This document shows positions 7,260 through 15,775 of a DNA stretch of 64,000 nt, one piece after another. The position numbers were made by a program, and so were the translations under genes. A model generated the notes under the pieces. The model searched no databases. It saw nothing but the letters and a program-made list of their open reading frames with translations, and had not been told where the DNA came from. Source of the stretch: Bacillus thermotolerans. GTDB lineage: Bacteria > Bacillota > Bacilli > Bacillales > Domibacillaceae. The stretch covers positions 1 to 64,000 of the forward strand of contig NZ_JWJE02000001.1 of the NCBI RefSeq assembly GCF_000812025.2. Reading direction: 5' to 3'. Numbering within the stretch: the stretch's first letter is position 1; every line of letters begins with the position of its first letter.

Positions 7260-8447
7260 ATGAAAAGGAAGTATAAACAGATGGAGACGGCGGTCATTCA
7301 TGGGAGCTATGACACGAAGGAACATCTAGGAAGCTTGACAGTACCAATCTTCCAGACATCCACCTTTACATTTGATTCAGCAGAACAGGGCGAGAAGTGC
7401 TTCTCGGGCGAAGAGGAGGGGTATATTTATTCCCGCCTAGGCAATCCTACCGTTCAAGTGCTGGCCGATAAGATCGCCGAGCTGGAGGAGGCGGAGGCCG
7501 GATTGGCATTTGGCTCAGGAATGGCAGCTGTTTCAGCTGTGTTGATGTCTCTTACGAAAAGCGGAGATCATATCCTTTGTTCGCAAGGAGTATATGGGTG
7601 CACCTTTGGGTTGTTAACCTTCATGAGGGAGAAATATCACATTACCCATGATTTTATTGCGATGGAAACGGAAGAGGAGATTGAGCGTCACCTCCGTAAA
7701 GAAACAGCTTGCATCTATGTAGAAACGCCGATTAATCCAACGATGAAGCTCATTGATTTAGAGCGGGTTGCTAATGTGGCTAAAAATCGGGGAATTCCGG
7801 TAATTGTGGATAACACATTTTCATCTCCTTATTTGCAAAAGCCCTTAGCATTAGGCTGTGACATCGTGATACACAGTGCAACAAAATATATTGGCGGACA
7901 TGGGGATGTCATCGGCGGCTTGGCTGCAGGGGGCAGGGAGACGATGAAGCGTATAGCTAAGACAACGTTAAAGGATGTTGGCGGAGTCATGTCGCCATTC
8001 GATGCATGGCTGCTGCTTAGAGGGTTGAAAACTTTGCCTATCAGGATGGATCGGCATTGTGAGAACGCTATTTATATGATGGAGAAGCTGAAAGCGCATC
8101 CGGCAGTTAAACAGGTGTTTTATCCGGGGGATCAGGAAGGCAATGACTATACAACGATGAAAAAGCAAATGAGAAAAGGGGGAGGGCTCCTCTCTTTTGA
8201 GGTACATGGCAGCAAAGCGCAGGCCCAGCAGCTCTTAAATCAGCTTTCCTTTATCAAAATTGCAGTCAGCCTTGGCGATGCGGAGACGCTTATCCAGCAT
8301 CCAGCAACGATGACTCACTCGGCTGTTCCTGAGCAGAAGAGACAGGAAATGGGCATCTCTGACCAGTTGGTCCGTTTATCTGTTGGACTAGAAGCGAAAG
8401 AGGATATATGGAATGATTTAAAACAAGCGCTCGACCAATTACAATGA
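7260..8447 (+). CDS. megL: Methionine gamma-lyase (trans-sulfuration PLP family)
   Basis: This is a Cys/Met-metabolism PLP enzyme of about 395 residues. The PLP lysine is in HSATKYIGGHGD (residue 211 counted from ATG 7254). The substrate-site sequence is GVYGCTF, with Tyr114 and Cys116 at the numbers used by Pseudomonas methionine gamma-lyase. That Cys separates gamma-lyases for methionine from cystathionine enzymes such as MetI and MetC elsewhere in this window. The reaction splits methionine into methanethiol, 2-oxobutyrate and ammonia. ATG 7260 has better spacing to AAAAGGAG than ATG 7254. The cre-like site upstream suggests catabolic use. A cystathionine gamma-lyase role cannot be fully excluded. 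Confidence 0.85.
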   Translation: MKRKYKQMETAVIHGSYDTKEHLGSLTVPIFQTSTFTFDSAEQGEKCFSGEEEGYIYSRLGNPTVQVLADKIAELEEAEAGLAFGSGMAAVSAVLMSLTKSGDHILCSQGVYGCTFGLLTFMREKYHITHDFIAMETEEEIERHLRKETACIYVETPINPTMKLIDLERVANVAKNRGIPVIVDNTFSSPYLQKPLALGCDIVIHSATKYIGGHGDVIGGLAAGGRETMKRIAKTTLKDVGGVMSPFDAWLLLRGLKTLPIRMDRHCENAIYMMEKLKAHPAVKQVFYPGDQEGNDYTTMKKQMRKGGGLLSFEVHGSKAQAQQLLNQLSFIKIAVSLGDAETLIQHPATMTHSAVPEQKRQEMGISDQLVRLSVGLEAKEDIWNDLKQALDQLQ

Positions 8448-8451
8448 AAAT

Positions 8452-8494
8452 CCTCTCCTTTTTCTTGTGTCTGTTTAGCGAGAAAAAGGAGAGG
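8452..8494. terminator. Bidirectional terminator-like hairpin
   Basis: CCTCTCCTTTTTCT at 8452-8465 pairs with AGAAAAAGGAGAGG at 8481-8494. It lies between the ends of two converging genes and probably ends transcription from both sides. Confidence 0.7.
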
Positions 8495-8500
8495 AGTCGT

Positions 8501-8637
8501 TTATGCCTCCTCATATTCAGGTTCATGACATTCTGGACAAGGTGGCAAGCGGTCCTTATCCTCATCAAGCGTGTCACTTGTCCGCAATTGACGCATTTGT
8601 AATCGCCTTTCCCCGGCGTTTCTCCTGAATGTGGCAC
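8501..8637 (-). pseudogene. Frameshifted small zinc-ribbon protein
   Basis: A GTG at 8637 is preceded by AGGAGG at 8 bases and opens VPHSGETPGKGDYKCVNCGQVT, which holds a CxxC knuckle. In the neighbouring frame the sequence continues as LDEDKDRLPPCPECHEPEYEEA and a stop at 8501, which holds the second CxxC. Together they make a typical zinc-ribbon protein of about 45 residues. The two halves are joined by adding one base near the VT/LDED junction (about 8569-8572). Either a base has been lost from the gene or the assembly has an indel there. Confidence 0.75.
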
Positions 8638-8879
8638 TGCTAGCACCTCCTAGCACGATGTTGCTACCTTTTTACCCGTCTGCTTGAAAAGAAAACACCT
8701 TTCTTTGCCGGGCTTCACGCAACAAGCCTGTTGTGAGACAGGGGGTTCACAAGAAGCAACATCTTCAAAGAGCTGTCTAGATGGCAGTCAAGAGTATATT
8801 CTGGATGAACAAGGAGACAGTAAAGACAACTTAATGTTTATCGCCACAGTAAATTACATTACGTTCATGGAGGAAGGTT

Positions 8880-10096
8880 ATGGAGCAAAAGAAGTGGGAC
8901 CTTTTTGCCTTGGCTTCTATACCGCTGGCAATGACACTGGGAAATTCGGTGTTAATTCCCGTTTTGCCGGTGATGGAAAAGGAGCTTGGTATTACAGCTT
9001 TTCAGTCTAGCTTAATTATTACTGTGTACTCATTGATTGCCATTGTGCTGATCCCCATCGCCGGCTATTTGTCCGATCGGATCGGCCGGAAGAAAGTAAT
9101 GATTCCAAGCCTTATATTGGCGGCAGCGGGAGGCGTGATCGCTTCCTGGGCTGCTTGGAGCATGGACAATCCTTATATGATGATTCTCGTCGGACGTTTT
9201 TTGCAGGGGGCAGGTGCAGCCGGTGCTTTCCCAGTTGTACTGCCGACAGTCGGGGATATGTTTTCAGAGGAAGATGAAATGAGCAAAGGACTGGGTATCA
9301 TTGAAACGGCTAATACCTTCGGCAAAGTATTAAGCCCTGTACTGGGAGCCGTGCTGGCGGCTTTTATTTGGTATCTTCCGTTTATTTCAATTCCCATTTT
9401 GTCTATTATTGCCCTCTTTTTGATTATTAAATTTGTTAAAACGCCTAAGCATCAAGAGGAAAAAAAGAAAATCTTTCACGAGTTTATTCAGGGTGTTAAA
9501 CACACGTTTAAACATAACGGACGCTGGCTGCTGGCCGTATTTGTGATTGGCTGCTTAAACATGCTTGTTTTGTTCGGATTTCTATTTCATCTATCTACTC
9601 TTCTTGAGAGCGAGTATGGTATTTATGGCGTAAAAAAAGGACTTGTGCTTGCGATTCCTCTTTGTTTCTCTGTATTGCCTCTTACATATGCGGCAAGAAG
9701 ATTGGAGGCAATAAAGGAATCATGCGTTTTCTTATCATTGTCGGCAACGGCATGGGGGCAGCAGCTCTGTTCTTTATTCAGGACAATATGACTCTTTTCT
9801 TTATCGTGTCGCTGTTAACCATCGCGAGTATCGGTATTGGCCTCTCTCTGCCCTGCCTGGATGCATTGATTACAGATGGAATTGAAAAGAAAGAGAGGGG
9901 AACCATTACCTCCTTCTATAGTAGCATGCGCTTTTTAGGTGTAGCGGCTGGTCCGCCTCTTACCGCTGTTTTACTGAAAGCCGTGCCCGAATCGATGTAT
10001 ATGGTGTTCGCTGGCTTGAGTCTTCTGAGTGCTTTGTATACCCTCTGGGCCATTAAGCCGGAAAAGAAGGAGAAAAAGGCCTTAGCTGGAGTATAG
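8880..10096 (+). pseudogene. MFS transporter split by a one-base frameshift
   Basis: The first frame (8880 to about 9660) encodes an MFS N-terminal half with GYLSDRIGRKK, the conserved loop between helices 2 and 3, near residue 62 and about eight membrane segments. The second frame (about 9662 to 10096) encodes the remaining helices, starting LFLCIASYICGKKIGG. Adding a single T in the TTT run at 9661-9663 would join AIPL to LFLCIA and restore a protein of about 405 residues, normal for the family. The start has GGAGGAAGG upstream. It resembles Bacillus drug-efflux MFS proteins, but the substrate is unknown. True decay and an assembly error cannot be told apart here. Confidence 0.85.
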
Positions 10097-10204
10097 AGGT
10101 TTGAGACGGTTCTTTAGACAAAGCTCTTTTGCTTTTCACCTTTCCTTTGAACAGGTATGATGAAAGCAGAAAGACCTGTAAAAGAACAAAAGAGGTGGAA
10201 CGCT

Positions 10205-10951
10205 ATGAATATTAAAGTTTGGTCTGATTTTGTATGCCCATTTTGCTACATTGGAAAGAGGAGACTAGAGCAAGCCCTTGAGCAATTTCCGAATAGCCAT
10301 GAAGTCACTGTGGAATTTAAGAGCTTTGAGTTAGATCCTCATGCTCCTAAGGAAGCGACTAAGACGGTTCATGAATCAATTGCTGAAAAATACGGACTCA
10401 GCCTGGAGCAGGCAAAATCGATGAATGAGAATGTCGGCCACCAGGCTGCGTCTGTCGGCCTGGCATTTAACTTTGAGAACATGAGGCCATCGAATACATT
10501 CGACGCCCACCGTTTAGCCAAATTTGCTTCAGAAAAAGGAGCAGAGAAAGTCATCACGGAGAAGCTGCTGCATGCTTATTTTACTGATTCTCTTGTGTTG
10601 AGTGACCACCATGTTTTAACCAGTATCGCCGAGAGTGCGGGTCTTGACTGTGAAGAGGTGCTGGAATTTCTAAAAACAGACCGCTTAGCAGGGGAAGTAA
10701 GGGCTGACGAAGCAGAAGCAGGGCAGCTCGGTGTTCAAGGTGTTCCATTTTTTGTTTTCAATGATAAATATGCCGTATCAGGTGCACAATCAGTAGAAGC
10801 CTTCACTTCAGCCCTGGAAAGAGTGTGGAGGGAGGAAAGACAGGCACCTAGGCTTCAGACATTAACGGACCAGTCGTCGGATGCCGCTTTTTGCTCAGAC
10901 GAGGGCTGTGACGTGCCGACAAACGGTCGATTATCCTCGGACAATGATTAA
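10205..10951 (+). CDS. DsbA-family (FrnE-like) thiol oxidoreductase
   Basis: The 248-residue protein has the DsbA thioredoxin fold with an inserted helical domain. The active site is CPFC at residues 11-14, and the cis-proline loop is GVQGVPFFVF near residue 177. There is no signal peptide, so it acts in the cytosol, as FrnE-type proteins do. A C-terminal tail carries two more cysteines in FCSDEGCDV. ATG 10205 follows AGAGGTGG; an upstream in-frame ATG lacks a ribosome site. The natural substrate is unknown; disulfide isomerase or 2-hydroxychromene-2-carboxylate isomerase-like activity is possible. Confidence 0.9.
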   Translation: MNIKVWSDFVCPFCYIGKRRLEQALEQFPNSHEVTVEFKSFELDPHAPKEATKTVHESIAEKYGLSLEQAKSMNENVGHQAASVGLAFNFENMRPSNTFDAHRLAKFASEKGAEKVITEKLLHAYFTDSLVLSDHHVLTSIAESAGLDCEEVLEFLKTDRLAGEVRADEAEAGQLGVQGVPFFVFNDKYAVSGAQSVEAFTSALERVWREERQAPRLQTLTDQSSDAAFCSDEGCDVPTNGRLSSDND

Positions 10952-10968
10952 TATTCTTGTTTTAAAAG

Positions 10969-11000
10969 CCGCCCAGGTATTCTCCCTGGACGGTTTTTTT
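10969..11000 (+). terminator. Terminator of the DsbA-like gene
   Basis: CCGCCCAGG pairs with CCTGGACGG with one mismatch, followed by seven T. Confidence 0.85.
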
Positions 11001-11102
11001 GCATTTGAGCAAGGATTCTCTTTTATTTTGATCAAGAAAGGAAACAGGGGCTCATATACTGAAATGTAGAAGCCCAATTGAAGTATAAAGGAGGAAGGAG
11101 AT

Positions 11103-12260
11103 ATGCGTGTATTAGTGCTAGGATCGGGGTTAATGGGCAAAGAAGCGGCTCGGGATTTAGTGAAAAGCAAGGGTGTAGAGAAGGTGACGCTCGCTGATTA
11201 TGACGTTAAGAAAGCTGAAGCAGCCTGTCATGTGCTTCAATCGACCAAGCTTACGCCCATGTTCGTTGATGCTTCTGATGATAACCAGCTGATTCCTTTG
11301 ATGAAGCAGCATGACGTTGTCATTAATGCGCTCTTTTATTCTTTTAATGTCCGTGTAGCGAAAGCCGCCATCCGGGCAGGAGTACATTCTGTAGATTTAG
11401 GAGGGCATATTGGTCATGCGACAGACCGGGTACTGGACATGTCAGAAGAAGCAAAAGCCGCAGGCGTTACGCTGATTCCCGATCTCGGGGTGGCTCCAGG
11501 GATGATTAATATCTTATCCGGCTATGGTGCAGGAAAGCTGGATGCAGCCGACTCCATTAAGTTGTATGTAGGCGGCATTCCCCTCCGTCCGGATCCGCCG
11601 CTTGAATATAATCATGTGTTCTCTATGGAAGGATTGCTTGATCATTACACCGATCCATGTCTCATCATTAGAAAAGGGGAGAAGCAGGTTATTTCTGCAC
11701 TGTCAGAGGTAGAGAATGTACACTTCGAGAAATTTGGTCCCCTTGAGGCATTCCACACAGCTGGCGGTACCTCCACGCTCTCTCGTTCTTTTCCTAATTT
11801 GAATTGTCTCGAATATAAAACGATCCGTTACAAAGGACATGCAGAAAAGTTTAAGCTGCTTGTCGATTTGCAGCTCACGCGCGCGGATCATTCTGTCAAC
11901 GTGAAGGGAATAGATGTGCGGCCGCGCGACGTCCTGTTAAAGGTGCTTGAGCCAATTGTTGATTTGAAGGATAAAGAGGATGTTGTTCTGCTGCGAGTGA
12001 AGGTGGAAGGTATAAGGGCGGAATGTCGGGCTAGCTGCACATATGAGATGGTTACTTATAAGGATACGAAGAACGACGTAACCGCCATGGCAAGAGCAAC
12101 AGCTAATACAATCTCTGTGGTGGCTCAATTGCTTGGCTCAGGTGTTATTAATAAAAGAGGAGTATACCCTCCGGAGCAGATTGTGCCGGGCGAACGATAT
12201 ATTCAGGAAATGGCTGACAGAGGTGTGATTATTAAGGAAGCCTTCAGATGGAAGAGCTAA
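11103..12260 (+). CDS. L-lysine 6-dehydrogenase (saccharopine dehydrogenase family)
   Basis: The 385-residue protein starts with a Rossmann dinucleotide site GSGLMG at residues 7-12. It carries the family's long motifs [33 protein letters not shown] and [12 protein letters not shown]. It resembles Geobacillus lysine 6-dehydrogenase by recall along its length, including [13 protein letters not shown] near the end. That enzyme deaminates the epsilon-amino group of lysine with NAD to give a semialdehyde that cyclises to piperideine carboxylate. A strong AAGGAGGAAGGAG precedes the ATG. It stands alone between two terminators. A general saccharopine dehydrogenase-like role is the fallback assignment. 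Confidence 0.82.
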   Translation: MRVLVLGSGLMGKEAARDLVKSKGVEKVTLADYDVKKAEAACHVLQSTKLTPMFVDASDDNQLIPLMKQHDVVINALFYSFNVRVAKAAIRAGVHSVDLGGHIGHATDRVLDMSEEAKAAGVTLIPDLGVAPGMINILSGYGAGKLDAADSIKLYVGGIPLRPDPPLEYNHVFSMEGLLDHYTDPCLIIRKGEKQVISALSEVENVHFEKFGPLEAFHTAGGTSTLSRSFPNLNCLEYKTIRYKGHAEKFKLLVDLQLTRADHSVNVKGIDVRPRDVLLKVLEPIVDLKDKEDVVLLRVKVEGIRAECRASCTYEMVTYKDTKNDVTAMARATANTISVVAQLLGSGVINKRGVYPPEQIVPGERYIQEMADRGVIIKEAFRWKS

Positions 12261-12288
12261 AGACCGCTTCTAGCCAGTCGGCCGCAAG

Positions 12289-12339
12289 AAAAGAGACGCT
12301 GCCTCCTTCCCGGCAAGGGAGAGAAGCAGCGTCTCTTTT
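12289..12339. terminator. Bidirectional terminator
   Basis: AAAAGAGACGCTGC at 12289-12302 pairs perfectly with GCAGCGTCTCTTTT at 12326-12339, with more pairing inside. It separates the converging dehydrogenase and lipoprotein genes. Confidence 0.9.
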
Positions 12340-12360
12340 CTTTGTGGTCAGCTAATATTC

Positions 12361-12600
12361 TTAATCATCATCTTGGTCGTCATCCATGTCATCGCTTTCT
12401 TCGCCAGCAGGGTAGCCATCATTTTCAGCGTTTTTCTCTGTTGAGCCACCCTGGTTATCTTCATCCTCTTCTATCTGCTCTTCGTCAACAGGCTCATCCA
12501 TAACTGGTGCTTCCTCAGAGTCATCACCGCCGCAGCCGCTAAGTATGAGAACGGAAAGCAATGAACCGGCGGCAAGTTTCTTCCATGTTGGCTGTATCAT
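12361..12600 (-). CDS. Small acidic lipoprotein of unknown function
   Basis: The 79-residue product begins with a basic N-end, a hydrophobic stretch and the lipobox LSGC with Cys23, so it should be lipidated and held on the outer face of the membrane. After the cysteine nearly every residue is Asp, Glu, Gly, Ser or Asn, ending in DDMDDDQDDD. Such a tail has no predicted fold and could bind cations or act as a spacer. AGGGGTG precedes the ATG. It follows the DUF21/CBS gene on the same strand after 80 bases and may be co-transcribed with it. The function is unknown. Confidence 0.75.
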   Translation of the reverse strand: MIQPTWKKLAAGSLLSVLILSGCGGDDSEEAPVMDEPVDEEQIEEDEDNQGGSTEKNAENDGYPAGEESDDMDDDQDDD

Positions 12601-12680
12601 TTAAACACCCCTTTCCATCTGAAATACTTGCTTATTCTCTTCCCTTATTTTCGGATAATATGCCTAGAAAGATGATCAGC

Positions 12681-13940
12681 CTATTCGAGCGGCCCTTCCT
12701 CAGACGCCGATTCCTGCTCCTGCTTATGAATTTCCACTTCCTTGATACGGTTATAATCCATTATCTTAATCACGAAGCGAAGGTCTTCATAGTCGAGCAC
12801 ATCGCCTTCGGACGGAATCGAACCGAATTCCTTAAATAGAAAGCCGGAGAGCGTACCCTCCTTCTCAGAAAGAGCCGTTCCAAAGACTTGATTGAGCCGG
12901 CGAAGGGAGATGCGGCCGTTGCATACAATCTTCCTATCTGTCAGTTCTTGAATAAGAAGCTCATTATCACGGTCTGTCTCATCCTCAATATCCTGTCCGA
13001 GCATGGCTTCGATAATATCCTCATGAGTGATAATGCCGCTTGTGCCGCCGTATTCATCGAGCACAATAGCCAGATGCTTTTTTTCGTTTAACATCATCTT
13101 AAATACCTTCTCAATCGATGTGAACTCTGTAACGAACAAAGGATCATTATCAGCGAATACTTCGATCTTTTTCTCAGGAGCGAGCGCCCACTTTAGAAGC
13201 AGTTTAGAGTGGAATACTCCCACGATCTGGTCCATGTTTTCCTGGTAGATCGGATACCTTGTATAATTATTGTTTAAGATTACTTCCTGGGCTTCTTCAA
13301 AGCTGGCACCTTGGGGAATCCCCACAATATCCATGCGCGGCGTCTTTAAGGCATCGTTAACAGCCTTGCTGTAAAAGTCGATAACCCCTTTAATGCGCTG
13401 TGTTTCATCAGTTTGAAAGGTGCCCTCTGTAGAGGCGATATCAAGCATGGTCTTTAATTCGGCTTTAGAAATAGAGGCCTCCTGTGTCTCGCCTCTTGAG
13501 AGAAAGGAAATGACTAGGCCTGTGAATTTAGACAATAAAAAAGTAAGCGGTTTTAAAATGACTAATAAGATCGAAATAACGGGAGCGACTATATAGGCGA
13601 TCTTTTCAGAAAAAGTAGCAGCAATCGTTTTTGGAAGCACTTCACCGAACATGATGAGAAAAACAGTTAGAATCCCTGTAGCCAATCCTACGTTAAAGCC
13701 ATATTGAATCGCAATCATGGTCACCAATGTTGGCAGCATGATATTGGCTATGTTGTTTCCAATTAAAATTCCAGTAATTAGTTCGTCGGGCTTAGAAACG
13801 AGAGAGAGCAGTTTTACGGATTTTGGATCACCGTGATCTGCTTTTGTTTTTATTTTCATTTTGTTAACCGCGGTCAGAGCAGTTTCACTTCCTGATAAGA
13901 AAGCGGACATTAGTATAAAGAATAAAATCGCAAAAAGCAT
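12681..13940 (-). CDS. DUF21/CBS-pair membrane protein (CNNM/CorC, hemolysin-like)
   Basis: The 419-residue protein has a DUF21 membrane domain with about four helices (residues 1-180, with SAFLSGSETALTAV at the front). A CBS pair follows (about 195-320, with PRMDIVGI and LDEYGGTSGIITHEDI), then a CorC_HlyC domain. Members such as B. subtilis YhdP and S. aureus MpfA handle Mg2+ efflux or tolerance, so cation export is the likely role. The upstream ORF extension lacks a ribosome site; ATG 13940 has TGGAGG at 7 bases. It is divergent from the superoxide dismutase gene. Confidence 0.9.
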   Translation of the reverse strand: MLFAILFFILMSAFLSGSETALTAVNKMKIKTKADHGDPKSVKLLSLVSKPDELITGILIGNNIANIMLPTLVTMIAIQYGFNVGLATGILTVFLIMFGEVLPKTIAATFSEKIAYIVAPVISILLVILKPLTFLLSKFTGLVISFLSRGETQEASISKAELKTMLDIASTEGTFQTDETQRIKGVIDFYSKAVNDALKTPRMDIVGIPQGASFEEAQEVILNNNYTRYPIYQENMDQIVGVFHSKLLLKWALAPEKKIEVFADNDPLFVTEFTSIEKVFKMMLNEKKHLAIVLDEYGGTSGIITHEDIIEAMLGQDIEDETDRDNELLIQELTDRKIVCNGRISLRRLNQVFGTALSEKEGTLSGFLFKEFGSIPSEGDVLDYEDLRFVIKIMDYNRIKEVEIHKQEQESASEEGPLE

Positions 13941-14095
13941 GAACATCCTCCATTGTTGTTGTTTAATAGAAAGCTTTATAGCGTCTATTATGACAAACAA
14001 GAAGACAGAATAAAAAGAAATTGCTTGGAACGGGAAGAATGAACGCCTTATCACGGCTCGCATACATTAAAAACAGATAGAAAGGGGGAGAAAAG

Positions 14096-15022
14096 GTGGA
14101 GAAATATCTGGAATACCTGCAGCAGGCTAAGAAATGGTGTGATGAATTGCTTCGTATGCCGCAGGAAGCAGGGCAAATGGTCTTAATTGAGAGATGGAAG
14201 GCTAAAATTAATGAGATAAATGATCGGCTGGCTAAGGATCTTGAACGGGATGAGGTGCTTGAGATAGACCGGGAGCTTCAGGCATTAAATGAAGAATGGC
14301 AACATTTCTACAGAGAAATGTATGATAAGCCTAAAGAAGCAGGTGAAGAGGAGAGAGAGGAAGCATCAACTGCCGTCCCCATTGGAGGGCATAAGCTTCC
14401 AAGATTGCCTTATGCTTATGATGCACTTGAACCTTATATTGATGAGACAACGATGCGACTTCATCATCAAAAGCACCATCAAAGCTATGTCGACGGTTTA
14501 AACAAGGCCGAGAAAGAATTAGCTAAGGCACGCAGAGCCAATGACTTTGCCCTTGTAAAGCATTGGGAGAGAGAGCTGGCTTTTAACGGGGCCGGACACT
14601 ATTTGCATTCCATTTTTTGGCGAATCATGAATCCTCGCGGAGGCGGGAAGCCGACTGGAGAATTAGAGAAGGAAATCAACCGAACGTTTGGAGGGTTTTC
14701 TGCCTTTAAGGAGCACTTTTCAAAGGCAGCCGAAAACGTGGAGGGAGGGGGCTGGGCGATTCTTGTCTGGTCACCTCAGGCGGGCCGGCTAGAGGTGCTG
14801 CAGGCGGAAAAACACCAAAACTTAAGTCAGTGGGATGTTGTACCGCTGCTCGCACTGGATGTATGGGAGCATGCATATTATTTAAAGTACCATAATAAAC
14901 GAGCTGATTATATTAAAAACTGGTGGAATGTCGTCCACTGGGAGGAAGTCAACCGACGATTAAGAGAGGCGAAAAGAAGAGAAAGAGTAGAAGATTTAAA
15001 ACAAAGTGAAGATTCTAAGTGA
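14096..15022 (+). CDS. sodF: Superoxide dismutase (Fe/Mn) with N-terminal extension
   Basis: The 308-residue protein has a 95-residue charged, probably helical N-terminal part, then a full Fe/Mn-SOD domain from about residue 98 (LPRLPYAYDALEPYID). The metal ligands are His123 (MRLHHQKHHQ), His171 (HYLHSIFW), and Asp255 and His259 (LDVWEHAYYL). At the second-shell position, usually Gln in Mn enzymes, AEKHQN places His240, as seen in archaeal-type Fe-SODs. B. subtilis SodF has the same extended layout. The start is a GTG behind AAAGGGGGAG. The metal used cannot be decided from this alone. Confidence 0.9.
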   Translation: MEKYLEYLQQAKKWCDELLRMPQEAGQMVLIERWKAKINEINDRLAKDLERDEVLEIDRELQALNEEWQHFYREMYDKPKEAGEEEREEASTAVPIGGHKLPRLPYAYDALEPYIDETTMRLHHQKHHQSYVDGLNKAEKELAKARRANDFALVKHWERELAFNGAGHYLHSIFWRIMNPRGGGKPTGELEKEINRTFGGFSAFKEHFSKAAENVEGGGWAILVWSPQAGRLEVLQAEKHQNLSQWDVVPLLALDVWEHAYYLKYHNKRADYIKNWWNVVHWEEVNRRLREAKRRERVEDLKQSEDSK

Positions 15023-15078
15023 AAGGTCTTCCCATAGACAGATATTCATTCTATAATAGAGATCAAATTGAATAAAGC

Positions 15079-15177
15079 AACTGCTAGAGGTGCCGTGAAA
15101 CGGCTGAGAGAAAAACAATCAAGTTTTTCAACTCTTTGAACCTGATCTGGATGATGCCAGCGTAGGGAAGTGGTTTA
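15079..15177 (+). promoter_or_regulatory. TPP riboswitch (THI box)
   Basis: The aptamer carries the conserved blocks GAGGTGCC, CGGCTGAGAGA, CTTTGAACCTGATCTGGAT and GATGCCAGCGTAGGGAAGTGG in the right order. A strong terminator hairpin lies about 30 bases downstream, just before thiW. Bound thiamine diphosphate should shut off the thiamine salvage cluster by early termination. Confidence 0.97.
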
Positions 15178-15204
15178 ACCAATGGTAACTATTTCATTTA
15201 CGAA

Positions 15205-15234
15205 GCCGGACTCTGATCAGAGTCCGGCTTTTTT
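15205..15234 (+). terminator. Riboswitch-controlled terminator before thiW
   Basis: GCCGGACTCT and AGAGTCCGGC form a perfect 10-bp stem with loop GATC, followed by six T. It is the expression platform of the TPP riboswitch and ends just before the thiW ribosome site. Confidence 0.92.
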
Positions 15235-15249
15235 GTTAGGGGGAATGAT

Positions 15250-15747
15250 GTGAATTCATTGCAAAGGTTAGCCTATATGGCTCTCTTTACGGCGATTGCT
15301 GTCTTCGGGTCTTCATTTATCTGGTTTCCGGCCGGCATAGCAAAGGCTTATCCGGTCCAGCATGCTGTCAACGTTATCGCGGGCGTACTGCTTGGCCCGG
15401 GACCAGCCGTCGTTATCGCTTTCGTTACCGGCTTAATCCGAAACATAATGGGTACGGGCTCGCTATTAGCCTTTCCTGGCGGTATGATCGGTGCCTTTCT
15501 GGCCGGCTATATCTACCGGAAGACAAAGCAGAAGTGGAGCGCGTCAGTTGGGGAAATAATCGGTTCGGGGGTGCTTGCTTCTCTATTTTCGGTTCCTTTC
15601 GCAAAAGTGTTTATGGGAAGCTCTGCAGGTGCCTTCTTTTTCATGCCGCCTTTTTTAGTCAGCAGCGTATCAGGCTCCATTATTGGCTATGTGCTTGTAA
15701 AAAGGCTTGTAAAAGCACGGGCATGGAAATATCGGCTCGACCATTAA
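15250..15747 (+). CDS. thiW: Thiamine-precursor ECF transporter S component ThiW
   Basis: The 165-residue protein is almost all membrane helices (five to six segments). It has the ThiW-type motif YPVQHAVNVIAGVLLGPGPA near residue 34 and GTGSLLAFPGGMIGAFLAGY near residue 68. ThiW proteins are substrate-binding subunits of energy-coupling-factor importers, thought to take up the thiazole moiety; the shared ATPase module would be encoded elsewhere. The start is GTG, with TAGGGGGA upstream. It is the first gene behind the TPP riboswitch. Confidence 0.92.
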   Translation: MNSLQRLAYMALFTAIAVFGSSFIWFPAGIAKAYPVQHAVNVIAGVLLGPGPAVVIAFVTGLIRNIMGTGSLLAFPGGMIGAFLAGYIYRKTKQKWSASVGEIIGSGVLASLFSVPFAKVFMGSSAGAFFFMPPFLVSSVSGSIIGYVLVKRLVKARAWKYRLDH

Positions 15748-15775
15748 AGCAAAAAACTGGAAAGGAGGAAAAAAA

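Noticed and set aside
8290-8646. A longer minus-strand frame starting with the zinc-ribbon N-terminus
   Set aside because: After the CVNC motif it leaves the zinc-ribbon frame and runs antisense into the methionine gamma-lyase gene; the frameshift explanation fits better.
8684-9010. A 108-codon frame overlapping the start of the MFS gene
   Set aside because: Its 3' half is the MFS sequence in the wrong frame and it lacks a ribosome site.
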